33,471 nucleotides of DNA from Clostridia bacterium (GCA_017462485.1 JAFTRA010000045.1:1-33471); one strand, 5' to 3'. Shown: positions 14,295 through 23,760, counted from the first letter of the stretch. Notes: generated by a model not told the origin, from the sequence alone. Made by a program: numbers and translations.

Positions 14295-16280
14295 ATGAAG
14301 TCTTTGCATAAGATAACTGGCAAGGATATGGCGATGATTTCGGGACTTATGAAGTTCTCTTCGGCAGAGAACGTTCCGATTGAATTTCAGTACGGAGAAC
14401 GCACGGTTTCGGGTATTCCCGAGGATTTTGCTCCGAGCGTATCGTACAGAATGCTCACCGCAAACACGGTGCAGTATATTATTGAGGGAACAGATGCGCA
14501 CGGATTGAATATACGTGCTGAGTACATAGAGTACCGTGATTTTCCCGTTACCGAATGGGTGTTTTATTTCACAAATAAGGGCGAGTGTGACACGCCCGTA
14601 CTCAAAAATATTCGCATCGAGGGTGAGATTTCTTGCCCCTCCGCCGTGTTGGAATACGGAAACGGTGACGACAGAAAGGAAAGCGGATATCACTTTTTTG
14701 AGAAGACTGTTGATGAAGAAATAAGATTGACGCCTACTACGGGTACTTCTTGCGAGGGAGCATTCCCTTATATGACGCTTCACGGCTCCGACCGCGAGGT
14801 GCGCGCTGCAATAGGCTGGCCGGGAAAGTGGTCAGCTCGTATTGCTCCCGGTGAAAACGGCGTAACGTTTTCTTGCGGTCAGGACAGATGCGCAACTCTG
14901 CTTCACCCCGGTGAGACCTATCGCACACCAAGGCTTAACCTTATGGCTTATACTAACGAAGATGCTCCGTTCAGAGGAATAAATATCTGGCGTCATTGGT
15001 ACTTTAAGCATATACTTCCGAAAGAAAACGGTCAGCCTATACCCCCGAAGCTTTGCTTACATTATTTCGAGGCTGACGGAAAACCCGAATTTACGGGCGC
15101 AAGCGAAGAGAACCAGGTGCATGCGCTAGAGGAATATCTGCGCCGTGATATGAAGCCTGATATATGGTGGATTGACGCGGGCTGGTATCCCTGCGATTAC
15201 GAGTGGCATAAAACGGGAAGCTGGTATCCCGATCCCGCTCGCTTCCCGAACGGTCTTTCTCCGATTGGAGAGGCTTGCGAGAAGAACGGCGTTCAGCTCT
15301 TGCTTTGGTTTGAGCCCGAGAGAGTATGGCGAGGCGAGGCGCTCGATCGTGAGCATCCCGAATGGCTTCTTAAGAAAAAGGGCGAGGAAGACCCGAGGCG
15401 TCCTTACAAGCTCTTGAATCTCGCAAATAAGGATGCGCTTGCTTGGCTTATCGAAAGAGTTGATTCTATTATAAAGGACTCCCACGTGAAGATTTATCGT
15501 CAAGACTTTAATATGGACCCTCTTCCTATATGGATAGATAACGAGTCCGAGGACCGCATTGGTATGACCGAAAACTTACACGTGCAGGGGTATCTTGCAT
15601 ATTGGGATGCCTTGATACTTAAAAATCCCGGGCTTTGGATAGACTCCTGCGCTTCGGGCGGCAGACGAAACGACCTTGAAACCATGCGCCGTGCGGTAAC
15701 GCTCCACTATACCGACGTTGGATACGGACATCACCCTATAAAACAAAAGCAGCACCGTGAAATGTTTGAGTGGATACCCTATTTCAGAGCGCATAATATG
15801 AGCTGGGATAATCCCGAAACAGGCACGTACGAGTCAAAGAAGCAAAGACCGGCAGATGAATTTTCCTTCCATTGCGCTCTTACTCCGTCGCTTACCTCGT
15901 TATACACCTACGACGACACCGAGGAGCATTTTGAAATAGGCCGTAAAATGAATGCGATATGGCGAGAGGCTGCCGAGCTTGAGCTTTCCGGAGACTACTA
16001 TCCTATAAGCGAGTGCAGATGCGACGCACACGATTGGTACTCTATGCAGTTTGACAATCCGGTCGAGCAAAAAGGATTCCTTCAGGCAATACGCAACACT
16101 CTTTCGGAGGACGGGACGTACACACTTATACCGCCCTGCGTTCACGAGGGTAAGACGTATATCTTGACGGATAGAGAGAGCGGAAATACCCTTACGCTTA
16201 CCGCAGAGACCTTTGCAAAGGGAATTGAAATTGCTTTGCCTAAGCGTTCGGGAATAGTGTATTTCTACGAATATAAATAA
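14295..16280 (+). CDS. GH36 alpha-galactosidase
   Basis: This 661-aa enzyme has the GH36 layout: an N-terminal beta-sandwich (~1-270), a TIM barrel (~270-570) and a short C-terminal beta domain. The nucleophile is D404 in YRQDFNMD. The acid/base is probably D460 in DSCASGGRRND. WWIDAGWYP, WFEPERV and the FNMD motif are typical. It should remove terminal alpha-galactose from raffinose-family sugars, galactomannan fragments or host glycans. No signal peptide is present, so the substrate is imported. GAAGG lies about 8 bases before the ATG. The length is slightly below the usual 700-740. Confidence 0.88.
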   Translation: MKSLHKITGKDMAMISGLMKFSSAENVPIEFQYGERTVSGIPEDFAPSVSYRMLTANTVQYIIEGTDAHGLNIRAEYIEYRDFPVTEWVFYFTNKGECDTPVLKNIRIEGEISCPSAVLEYGNGDDRKESGYHFFEKTVDEEIRLTPTTGTSCEGAFPYMTLHGSDREVRAAIGWPGKWSARIAPGENGVTFSCGQDRCATLLHPGETYRTPRLNLMAYTNEDAPFRGINIWRHWYFKHILPKENGQPIPPKLCLHYFEADGKPEFTGASEENQVHALEEYLRRDMKPDIWWIDAGWYPCDYEWHKTGSWYPDPARFPNGLSPIGEACEKNGVQLLLWFEPERVWRGEALDREHPEWLLKKKGEEDPRRPYKLLNLANKDALAWLIERVDSIIKDSHVKIYRQDFNMDPLPIWIDNESEDRIGMTENLHVQGYLAYWDALILKNPGLWIDSCASGGRRNDLETMRRAVTLHYTDVGYGHHPIKQKQHREMFEWIPYFRAHNMSWDNPETGTYESKKQRPADEFSFHCALTPSLTSLYTYDDTEEHFEIGRKMNAIWREAAELELSGDYYPISECRCDAHDWYSMQFDNPVEQKGFLQAIRNTLSEDGTYTLIPPCVHEGKTYILTDRESGNTLTLTAETFAKGIEIALPKRSGIVYFYEYK

Positions 16281-16359
16281 CCGAAATTCGATTATATTAG
16301 TTATAAATGTAAATTGTTGTAGTCAAAAATGCGTTTTTAGCAAAAAACGAGGTGCGCTT

Positions 16360-17088
16360 ATGAAGTATATAAACCGAGATAATCTTTTTGATTATGCCTT
16401 TCTTAACGAGGACACTCTCGTATATCCCGTGCGCGCGGTATGCGTATGCTTTCACGGATATACAGATGCGACTATATATGATAGGAGCAACGAGGAGGCG
16501 AGGTCGCTAGGTGAGAGGGGAATAGCGTGGGTTTTCCCGTATTACAGTGTATGGGCTTGGATGAGTAAAAGCTCGCAAAGCTTTTGCGAGCAGGTATTAG
16601 ACGCTGTGTATGATAGACTCGGGATAGACGAGGACGTTCCGCTTGTTGTCAGCGGTGGCAGTATGGGTGGACTTACAGCGCTTAACTACTTGGTTTATGG
16701 CAAAAGACCTGCTATAGCTTGCGCTCTTAACTGCCCGGTTACCGATATGAACAGAATTTTTGAGGACAGACGCGATTTCAGACGTGCGATACTCTCGGCT
16801 CATATCGAAGAGGATGGTGAGCTATCTGCCATTATGGAAAAATATTCACCGGTGCGCTTTGCTGACCGCTTGCCGAAAATTCCGTATTTTTTGGTTTTCG
16901 GGGAAGATGATCCTTACTTCATAAAGACGCAGATGCCACCGATTGTTGAGAGATTTAAAGAGTGCGGAATTTCACACGTGCTGCGTCTTGAGCCGGGAAT
17001 GAAGCACTGCGATCTCGTTTCTCATAATGAAGCATTTCTTGCCTATTGCGGATTTTTAATTTGCGCGGCTGAGAATAAAAATAATTGA
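16360..17088 (+). CDS. Alpha/beta hydrolase (esterase-like)
   Basis: The 242-aa protein has a complete catalytic triad by position: S101 in GGSMGG, D183 or D184 in FGEDDPY, and H216 in GMKHCD. The fold is that of prolyl-oligopeptidase or dienelactone-hydrolase relatives. It may deacylate sugars before glycosidases act, as neighbouring esterases often do. GAGGTG precedes the ATG. It is cytoplasmic by lack of a signal peptide. Its substrate cannot be read from the sequence. Confidence 0.75.
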   Translation: MKYINRDNLFDYAFLNEDTLVYPVRAVCVCFHGYTDATIYDRSNEEARSLGERGIAWVFPYYSVWAWMSKSSQSFCEQVLDAVYDRLGIDEDVPLVVSGGSMGGLTALNYLVYGKRPAIACALNCPVTDMNRIFEDRRDFRRAILSAHIEEDGELSAIMEKYSPVRFADRLPKIPYFLVFGEDDPYFIKTQMPPIVERFKECGISHVLRLEPGMKHCDLVSHNEAFLAYCGFLICAAENKNN

Positions 17089-17095
17089 TTTTTAA

Positions 17096-17197
17096 GGAGA
17101 TTTTGCTATTTTTTATCCCCACGATATTCACAAACCCGGAATGAGATATGAAAAGCTCTCTGCCGTTAAGAAAATCGTGGTAAAGGTGAAGATTTAA
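17096..17197 (+). pseudogene. C-terminal fragment of a YhcH/YjgK/YiaL (DUF386) gene
   Basis: The frame after the TAA at 17093 reads GDFAIFYPHDIHKPG and then SAVKKIVVKVKI before TAA at 17195. This is the typical end of YhcH/YjgK/YiaL proteins (FAIFFPxDxHxPG, then VKKxVVKV), which act as sugar anomerases in sialic-acid, xylulose and beta-galactoside pathways. A full protein is about 150 aa, so about 115 residues are missing. No start codon with a ribosome site lies before it. It is a relic left by a deletion between the hydrolase and the next glycosidase. Confidence 0.7.
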
Positions 17198-17227
17198 CAA
17201 AAGCTGATTGCTGAATGAGGAAAAAGA

Positions 17228-18697
17228 ATGACCGAGCTTTTTAAAAAATACGTCGAGGAGTTTAACTCACACGACGACGAGCTTTATAAAAACGATATAC
17301 CAAACTCCGAAGCATACGAGTGGTTGGCTGAGAGAATACCGCTTTTTGAATGCTCGGACAAGGAGATAGAGAAAACTTACTATTTCCGTTGGTGGACCTA
17401 CAGAAAGCATATAAAAAGCACGCCTGACGGCTATGCGATAACCGAATTTTTGCCGAACGTGCCCTGGGCGGGAAAGCACAATATAATCAATGCGCCGGCA
17501 GCTCATCACTTATATGAGGGAAGATGGCTTCGTAACTCGGATAAAATATTCTCGGACTATCTTCGTTACTACTTGAATAACACCGAGGATTCACACAGAT
17601 ACAGTGTGTGGCTTCTGAATTCGGCTATGGAATACGAGATAGCAGGCGGTGAGCTTCGGATAGGCAAGGAAGAGCTTGCAAAAATGGTCGAGTATTATGC
17701 CGAATGGGAGCGCACGCACGGACATAAGTCAGGAATGTTCTGGTCTGTTGATGACAGAGATGCTATGGAATACTCCATAAGCGGCAGACGAGAGGGAAAG
17801 GCGGTTAAGGGTATTCGACCGACGCTTAACTCTTATATGTATGCCGAGGCAAAGGCTATTTGCTATTTTGCGAAGAAGCTCGGTGAGAGCGGCATAGCGG
17901 AGCAGTTTGAAAGCAAGGCCGAGAAGTTAAAGCATCTCATAAATGAAAATCTTCTGCATGACGGCTTCTATTTTGCAAAGCACGGAGATTCTGACGGAGA
18001 GCTTGACGGTGCTCTTGACAGAGTGGGCGGAATCGCTTCTCCTATGGAGCTTATAGGATATATTCCTTATATGTTCGGCATTCCCGACGATAAGCTCTCA
18101 AAATGCTTTGAATATCTTCTTGATACCGAAATCTTTCTTGCAAAGACCGGTATGACGACCGTAGATAAAAGACATCCTGACTATCTTAAGAGCTATAATC
18201 ACGAGTGCCTTTGGAACGGATACGTATGGCCGTTTGCTACCTCACAGGTGCTGACGGGACTTATTAAAACTATACACGGGGGTCACTCCGAGCTTAAAAA
18301 TATACTTATACGTCATCTTGAGCTTTATGCTTACAACCACAGAATTAACCTTGATGGAAAGACGCTTCCATGGATAGATGAGGTGCTGAGCCCAAATGAG
18401 ATGAAATGGACGTCACGAGAGATACTCCGAGAGCTTGGTTGGAGAGAAAACCTTGGCGGCAAGGAGCGTGGCAAGGACTATAACCATTCGACCTTTGCCG
18501 ACCTTATTATAACCGGTATCGTCGGCGTTAAGACGGGTAGCGAAAAGCTTGAGCTCGACCCGGCAATCCCTGACGGGTGGGATTATATGAAGCTTGAAAA
18601 CCTCTCTTACCGTGGAAAGCTTTATACCGTAGTGTACGATAAAACGGGCGATAAATACGGACTCGGCAAGGGAATTACGGTTATTAAAAAGCAATAA
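17228..18697 (+). CDS. MGH1/GH63-like glycoside hydrolase
   Basis: This 489-aa protein is an (alpha/alpha)6-barrel enzyme of the GH63-like/MGH1 group. Characteristic parts are EFLPNVPWAGKHN (~75-90), HLYEGRWL, WSVDDRDAMEYSISG (172-186, with the likely acid at D176 or D178), RPTLNSYMYAE, and a late GNGYVWPF-like WNGYVWPFATSQ followed by LPWIDEVL. These enzymes cleave alpha-glucosides, alpha-mannosides or mannosylglycerate. The exact bond is uncertain. The ATG follows GAGGAAAAAGA. It ends the plus-strand sugar cluster. Confidence 0.75.
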   Translation: MTELFKKYVEEFNSHDDELYKNDIPNSEAYEWLAERIPLFECSDKEIEKTYYFRWWTYRKHIKSTPDGYAITEFLPNVPWAGKHNIINAPAAHHLYEGRWLRNSDKIFSDYLRYYLNNTEDSHRYSVWLLNSAMEYEIAGGELRIGKEELAKMVEYYAEWERTHGHKSGMFWSVDDRDAMEYSISGRREGKAVKGIRPTLNSYMYAEAKAICYFAKKLGESGIAEQFESKAEKLKHLINENLLHDGFYFAKHGDSDGELDGALDRVGGIASPMELIGYIPYMFGIPDDKLSKCFEYLLDTEIFLAKTGMTTVDKRHPDYLKSYNHECLWNGYVWPFATSQVLTGLIKTIHGGHSELKNILIRHLELYAYNHRINLDGKTLPWIDEVLSPNEMKWTSREILRELGWRENLGGKERGKDYNHSTFADLIITGIVGVKTGSEKLELDPAIPDGWDYMKLENLSYRGKLYTVVYDKTGDKYGLGKGITVIKKQ

Positions 18698-18705
18698 AAT
18701 AAAAC

Positions 18706-18745
18706 AAGCCCTGACGGCGCAAATTCATACTCTCCGTCAGGGCTT
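18706..18745. terminator. Bidirectional terminator between convergent genes
   Basis: AAGCCCTGACGG (18706-18717) pairs perfectly with CCGTCAGGGCTT (18734-18745). It is flanked by A-rich sequence on the left and TATCCTTTT on the right. It closes both the plus-strand glycosidase run and the minus-strand operon. Confidence 0.85.
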
Positions 18746-18785
18746 ATCCTTTTAAAAGTAAATATTAGTTGTCCTTTTTGACACT

Positions 18786-20192
18786 TTAAGAGTCGAGCTT
18801 ATCTACGTGAAGATTCGGGAAGTACTTGCAGAATTCCTTTATCTCCTTGGTATAATCACCCTTCATCTCAATGAAGTGATGAATATAAGGTCCTTCCATG
18901 AGCTTCGTTTCAACGGCTCCGAGATCCTCGAATTCTCCCCAGATATACGTTCCGTGAGTTTCGGGACCTTCGGTTGTGTTGCAAAGCATAGGAAGTATCA
19001 TATACTTTCCACCCTCGGCTCTGTCAATACGCGCAACGGTATATTTGCCGTCGGCTCCTCTGAGCCATGCTCTCTGATTTACAAGTCGAGCCTTGCTTTC
19101 GGGCGCTTTCTGAGAGAGAGGGAACGGTCCGCAGTGCCATAAGAGCTCTGCGTTTTTGTTCTCGGGGTGACGAACGGTAAACTCACCGAATAAGGGGTAA
19201 CCCTTTCCGAGAGTTGCGCTCTTGAGAAGCACCATAGTCATTGCCGCGTGAAGATCGCTCTCGCAGGATATCATATATCCGAGGTCGTTGAGCATACTGT
19301 AAACCGCGCAGGGAGCAAGTCCGTCAAACATCACAGGGGTTGCGGTCCAGCACTCCGCGGAGATAACGTCGAGCTTGAATTCCTCAAACAGATGCTTATA
19401 CATAGCCGCCATGGTTGCCATTGGCTTTATGTATTTCGGAGTAAGCTCATCTAACGTATAATTCGACATAAAATAGTTTTCATATTCAGTTATCTCGTCC
19501 TTGTAAAGCTCGGGAGCCGCTTTCATTCTCTGTTCGATAATAGCAAAATTGATAGGTATTATTCTGATGCCGAACTGCTCCATAAGCTCGCCTTCGTTCC
19601 AAATAACCGAGAAGAAGGGAGCGGGACGGGCGCCAACCTGACCTATGCGCATTCCCTTAAAGTTTTTAACCATACAAGCAACTCTGACGAATCTGTCAAA
19701 TCCGTCCTTGAATTCCTCGGAATCCACCTCGCAGGAGCGAATGAACGAGAACGGAACGTGATATCTCTGCATCTGACGGGAAAGTCCGAAAATTCCGCAC
19801 TGCGAATCGGTGGGGCGCATACCGTCAACGTAGTATTCATCATCAAGAGGCGCCCAAAGCAAAACGGGCTTACCAACTGCTTTTGCGATATCTGTTGCAG
19901 CTTCCTCGTTTCCGAAGTTGCAGTTGATTATCATTACCGCATCTACGTTTTCGTTTTTAAAGCGCTCTGCGACTTCTGCCGCGCTAGCATCGTCAAAAAC
20001 AAGATCCTCGTGACCTATGCCCTTGTTGTCAACAAAGGAAACGTTGTCGCTTGCAAAATTGTTTTCTATGTAATCGACAAATCTCTTTCCTCGTTGCTCT
20101 GCGGAATACCAAGTCAAAAACGTTCCGCGAGGGCGGTCGGTGGTATTTCTTCTCATTGCCACCAAGCCTATCTTAATCTTATAATCAAGCAT
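18786..20192 (-). CDS. L-fucose/L-arabinose isomerase-like protein
   Basis: This 468-aa protein belongs to the FucI/AraA-like isomerase superfamily. Evidence is the Rossmann-like N-terminal half (KIGLVAMRRN, then VMIINCNFGNEEAA), the VGARPAPF and ECWTATP motifs, and the C-terminal GTYIWGEF and IHHFIEMKGDY motifs. Classical FucI is ~590 aa and AraA ~500, so this is a shorter, uncharacterised branch. It probably interconverts an aldose and a ketose with a metal ion. It is the last gene of the operon. GGAGAG lies 7 bases before the ATG. The substrate is not known. Confidence 0.75.
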   Translation of the reverse strand: MLDYKIKIGLVAMRRNTTDRPRGTFLTWYSAEQRGKRFVDYIENNFASDNVSFVDNKGIGHEDLVFDDASAAEVAERFKNENVDAVMIINCNFGNEEAATDIAKAVGKPVLLWAPLDDEYYVDGMRPTDSQCGIFGLSRQMQRYHVPFSFIRSCEVDSEEFKDGFDRFVRVACMVKNFKGMRIGQVGARPAPFFSVIWNEGELMEQFGIRIIPINFAIIEQRMKAAPELYKDEITEYENYFMSNYTLDELTPKYIKPMATMAAMYKHLFEEFKLDVISAECWTATPVMFDGLAPCAVYSMLNDLGYMISCESDLHAAMTMVLLKSATLGKGYPLFGEFTVRHPENKNAELLWHCGPFPLSQKAPESKARLVNQRAWLRGADGKYTVARIDRAEGGKYMILPMLCNTTEGPETHGTYIWGEFEDLGAVETKLMEGPYIHHFIEMKGDYTKEIKEFCKYFPNLHVDKLDS

Positions 20193-20207
20193 TGATTTAT
20201 CTCTCCA

Positions 20208-21608
20208 TTAAATATTTTTATCAGCTATTTTGTTGAAATCGAATTCTTCGACTATACCGTAGTCGGCGTAATCGAAAATATTTGCGTTTTTATCGGGGTT
20301 TATCGCTATAACCGTGCCGGCACGCTCTATTCCCGCAACGTGATGAACCGCTCCCGATATACCTATCGCTATATACACGGGCGGGCTTACCGTCTTACCC
20401 GTCAGACCGAGCTGAATTTCGTAGTCGGCATAGCCGTTGTCAACGAGCTTTCTGGAAGCGCCAAGCTCGGCTCCGATTCTTTCGGCAAGAGCCCGAACCT
20501 CATTTGTTTGGTCCTTGACGCCAAAGCCCATTCCTATGATTATATTGCTACCCGCTCCGCTGTCGGTTCGCACGGTTGCCATTGCGGGTTTCGTAAGGCT
20601 CTTGATTTTAGCTATAATGCTTCCCGAAAGAGCAGGGCGGTACATAATGAGATTTTCACCCTCGCACTCAAGTCGGGTGCAATCGGCACAAAGCCCGAGA
20701 CCGAGCTCTGCCGAAACTGTTGCCGCAAGCCTTTTTGATTTTGAATCGCTGCCCCATAAGACAGCGGTGGGAGTAAGCGCAAGTATCCTTTTTTTGATAT
20801 CCTCGGCATCGGTGAGAGGGATAACTGTAATATCGTCGCTGACCGATTTCGCAAATTCAAAAGGAGCGTCTGTGACTATGCACACCCTCTTTAATCGCTC
20901 GCCACCCTCGGAAATCTCCGGAGTGTCGGGCCTTTTTTGTAATGCTTCGCGGATAACCTCACCGAGCTTTTCCATAGGGATAAACTTGCATTTTCTTTTT
21001 CCCGATGCGTTTTCAAAGGTTTTTATAACCCTCGTCGGCGAGCCCGTAAGTCCTATTCTCTCGGGAGCGGCGCCTATTTTTTCTTTGTCCCATACCTCAA
21101 GCTCTCCAAGTGTCGAGCGGAGCCTTGGCAAACGAAGCTTGACTGATTTTTCCATAGTAAGAAGCAGGGGAAGCTTTGCTTCTGCCTCGCCCTCGCTTCT
21201 TGTCAGAAGTCGAATTTTTTCGCTCTCTGTATCCAAAATCCTCATTACGCCTGTGACGAGATTCATTCCCGAGAGAACGGAGAGCATAGCTCCCGTCTGC
21301 CCCGTGTCTCCAACGAGAGTTTGCCTGCCGCAAAGCACGAGGTCGGGAGATAGCTTTTTTATCGCAAGCGAGAGCGTGTAAGCCGTAGCAAGCGTATCAG
21401 CGCCCGCAAATGCCTTGTCCGAAAGGAGTATCGCCCTCTTTGCTCCGAGTCTCGTCAGCTTTAAAAGCATATCGGAGTGAGAGACGGGACCCATCGAAAG
21501 AATAGTTACCTCGGTACCCGGTACAGAAAGAGCCGTCTCGTAGGCAGAGGCGTCGAACGGACCAAGCTCGCCGTCAAGCCCAAACCTCACGCATACTACG
21601 ATTTTCAT
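20208..21608 (-). CDS. Fused electron transfer flavoprotein (EtfB-EtfA)
   Basis: The first ~185 residues match EtfB (KIVVCVRF, GADTLATAYTL, GRQTLVGDTGQTGAMLS at the nucleotide site). The rest matches EtfA, ending in the FAD motif GISGAVHHVAGI and AINPDKNANIFDYADYGIV. At 466 aa it is shorter than separate subunits combined (~590), mainly through loss of linking and N-terminal EtfA parts. Etf proteins pass electrons between flavin dehydrogenases and other carriers and in some anaerobes bifurcate them. The oxidase and Fe-S genes of the same operon are its likely partners. Its ATG overlaps the kinase stop (ATGA). Confidence 0.85.
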   Translation of the reverse strand: MKIVVCVRFGLDGELGPFDASAYETALSVPGTEVTILSMGPVSHSDMLLKLTRLGAKRAILLSDKAFAGADTLATAYTLSLAIKKLSPDLVLCGRQTLVGDTGQTGAMLSVLSGMNLVTGVMRILDTESEKIRLLTRSEGEAEAKLPLLLTMEKSVKLRLPRLRSTLGELEVWDKEKIGAAPERIGLTGSPTRVIKTFENASGKRKCKFIPMEKLGEVIREALQKRPDTPEISEGGERLKRVCIVTDAPFEFAKSVSDDITVIPLTDAEDIKKRILALTPTAVLWGSDSKSKRLAATVSAELGLGLCADCTRLECEGENLIMYRPALSGSIIAKIKSLTKPAMATVRTDSGAGSNIIIGMGFGVKDQTNEVRALAERIGAELGASRKLVDNGYADYEIQLGLTGKTVSPPVYIAIGISGAVHHVAGIERAGTVIAINPDKNANIFDYADYGIVEEFDFNKIADKNI

Positions 21609-23083
21609 ATATCTGTCTCCTCACTGTAAATAGGGGCGAGAGCATCGTGTACTTTCTTGTATTTTGTAAATAATTGTTTGTATTTTTCTGTATTTTCGTG
21701 ATTGGGATAAATAATTTCTTTCTGTTTTACACAGAGCGAAACCGCATCCTTTGCGGATTTAAATATACCAACGGCAACGCCTGCAAGCATAGCGGAGCCG
21801 AGAGAGGAATCCGAGCTTTCGGTCGTTTTCAGCACCATTCCGAGCGCATCTGCTGTAATGCTTGCCCAAAGCTTACCCTTTGCGCCGCCGCCTATGAGAG
21901 TTGCTTCCTTTTTGTAGGGAATATTAAGGCTGTCAAGATACGTCTTGCAGTCAAGAAGCGAGAGCGACACACCCTCAAGCACGGCTCTGGTGAAGTGAGC
22001 TTTCGTGTGAGTTGCTCTTACACCTATAAAGCTTGCCGAAAGCTTCGGGTCGGCGTACGGTGTCAGCTCACCGTTAAGATGAGGATGGAACATAAGTCCG
22101 TCGCACCCGATATTCACCTTTTCGGCACCTTCGTTAAGAGAGGCGTAATCTCCGCCAAAGGTATCTCTGTACCAGCGGTAAGATGCCGCCGCCGACTTCG
22201 TTCCCGTTCCTGGATACCAAAGTCCGTCGATTATATGCGAGTAGTTTATCATATGTCTGTCGGGATACGGGCGGTCGGTGATTACGCATATTCTGCCTGC
22301 CGTCGCAAGCTTTACCGTAACGTCACCAGCCTCAACGGCTCCCGAGGCGAACACCTCCATAGCGGTATCGGTAGTACCCGTGATAACCGGTGTTCCTGCC
22401 TTAAGCCCCGTTGCCTCTGCCGCAGCCTCGGTAACGCAACCGATAATATCCGTGGGCTTTCTGATTTCGGGAAGGATAGACACGTCTATGCCGCATAAAG
22501 CGCAAAGCTCACCGTCCCACCTCATATTTACCGAGTCGAAGAGCATACTGCCCTCCGCTTCGATATAATCGGTACAGTAAACTCCCGTAAGGAAGTATCT
22601 TATATAGTCCTTTTCGAAAAATATTCGACCTATTTTGCCGAAAAGCTCGCCCTCGCGCTCACGAAGCCAGAGAAGCTGGGGGAGAGTCCATATGGTGTCG
22701 GGCTTGTGGAATGTTTTTTTGAATATTTCCTCGCCGCATTTTTCGTAAAGCTCCCTTGCGTGCTTAACGCTTCTTGAATCCGTCCAATGAATAGCGTTGC
22801 GAAGAGGCTTTGAGTCCTTATCGCAGGCAAGGAACGTATGAGTCGCCGAATCTATGGCTATTGCCGCTATATCCTCGGCGGCTATGCCGCTTTTTTCAAG
22901 CACGGCTTTCGAGTTTTTGATAAGCGCCTCTATCCAATCGTCTGGCGATTGCTCGCAAGCACCGTTCTCAACGTAGAGGGTAGGGTATTCGACGGTATTT
23001 TCCGCCACTATACGACCGTCCTCTGAAAGCAAGGTTGCCTTTGAAGCGCCGCCGCCAAAATCTATTCCAAGCAAATACTTCAT
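21605..23083 (-). CDS. FGGY-family carbohydrate kinase
   Basis: The start is ATG 23083, preceded by GGGAGAAATACCT. The upstream TTG at 23101 lies in the previous stop codon and is rejected. The 492-aa product shows the FGGY two-domain kinase fold: YLLGIDFGGGASKATLL (N-terminal phosphate loop), GTTDTAMEVFASG, YPGTGTKSAAA and a C-terminal GGGAKGKLWASITADAL adenosine loop. Closest in form to xylulokinases. It would phosphorylate a keto sugar made by the isomerase. Start lies 15 bases after the DUF4867 stop. Confidence 0.85.
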   Translation of the reverse strand: MKYLLGIDFGGGASKATLLSEDGRIVAENTVEYPTLYVENGACEQSPDDWIEALIKNSKAVLEKSGIAAEDIAAIAIDSATHTFLACDKDSKPLRNAIHWTDSRSVKHARELYEKCGEEIFKKTFHKPDTIWTLPQLLWLREREGELFGKIGRIFFEKDYIRYFLTGVYCTDYIEAEGSMLFDSVNMRWDGELCALCGIDVSILPEIRKPTDIIGCVTEAAAEATGLKAGTPVITGTTDTAMEVFASGAVEAGDVTVKLATAGRICVITDRPYPDRHMINYSHIIDGLWYPGTGTKSAAASYRWYRDTFGGDYASLNEGAEKVNIGCDGLMFHPHLNGELTPYADPKLSASFIGVRATHTKAHFTRAVLEGVSLSLLDCKTYLDSLNIPYKKEATLIGGGAKGKLWASITADALGMVLKTTESSDSSLGSAMLAGVAVGIFKSAKDAVSLCVKQKEIIYPNHENTEKYKQLFTKYKKVHDALAPIYSEETDI

Positions 23084-23097
23084 AGGTATTTCTCCCG

Positions 23098-23748
23098 TCA
23101 ATAGTTAATCTTGTAATTTTCTCCAAAAATTCCCGCTACCGCGCCTTTTGCTATAAGTCCCTCGTTTTCCTCGTGAGCTATAAGCCATTTGTTTTTGCGG
23201 AAGAGGGTTTTGTCATCGGTTTCATAGTCCAGAGGCAGATTCGTTCCCTCGGGGAGTCCAACGACGCACCCGAAGCCCTCTTCTGTTACCTCGCAGGGAC
23301 AGAAATGGAGAGTCGTAGCGTAAACCTCAACTACTGTACCTTGTGGCAGATAAAACGCCTTCATATCGGCGGAGTTAAGCCTGCCGTTACGAATATCGCT
23401 TCTCTTTCCGAGTATAAGAACAAGGGGAGTTATAGCGATATTAAGCTCCGATGAGGAATGCCACTCGGTAGCGCCGAGGATATTATTGTGTCCGTGGCAG
23501 TAACCTATCTCGCAGGGAAGAGTTCCGAAAATTTTGTCCTTTATCTCTTTCGCCACGGTCAAGCTCTCAAAGGTCGGAACCGAGGCGGAGTAAAGCGAGC
23601 CCTCTTTGACGCGGGAAATTTTCTTTGCCTCTTCGGTTATCTCGCTTGCGTCAAGGTCATAGAGCGGTCTGCCGTACTCAAGGAATTTTTCGTCTGTTAC
23701 GTCGAATAATTCAAGCGAGGGGTTAAGCTCTCTCAAGCGTTCAATCAT
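23098..23748 (-). CDS. DUF4867 family protein
   Basis: This 216-aa protein fits the DUF4867 family, known mainly from sugar operons of Firmicutes. It appears cupin-like. Candidate metal ligands are H85 and H87 (YCHGHNN), E95 and H97 (TEWHSS), E101, and H148 (TLHFCPC). A role as a sugar isomerase or mutarotase is possible but not established. AAAGGA precedes its ATG and it is co-transcribed with the isomerase and kinase genes. Confidence 0.65.
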   Translation of the reverse strand: MIERLRELNPSLELFDVTDEKFLEYGRPLYDLDASEITEEAKKISRVKEGSLYSASVPTFESLTVAKEIKDKIFGTLPCEIGYCHGHNNILGATEWHSSSELNIAITPLVLILGKRSDIRNGRLNSADMKAFYLPQGTVVEVYATTLHFCPCEVTEEGFGCVVGLPEGTNLPLDYETDDKTLFRKNKWLIAHEENEGLIAKGAVAGIFGENYKINY

Positions 23749-23760
23749 AGCTTTAATCCT

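Noticed and set aside
16281-16359. Riboswitch or terminator before the alpha/beta hydrolase
   Set aside because: Only a small CGTTTTT/AAAAACG stem without a T-tract is seen, and no known aptamer core.
20437-21381. A 314-codon open frame antisense to the Etf gene
   Set aside because: It is rich in Ser, Pro and Arg without family features, and it mirrors codon bias of the clear Etf fusion on the other strand.
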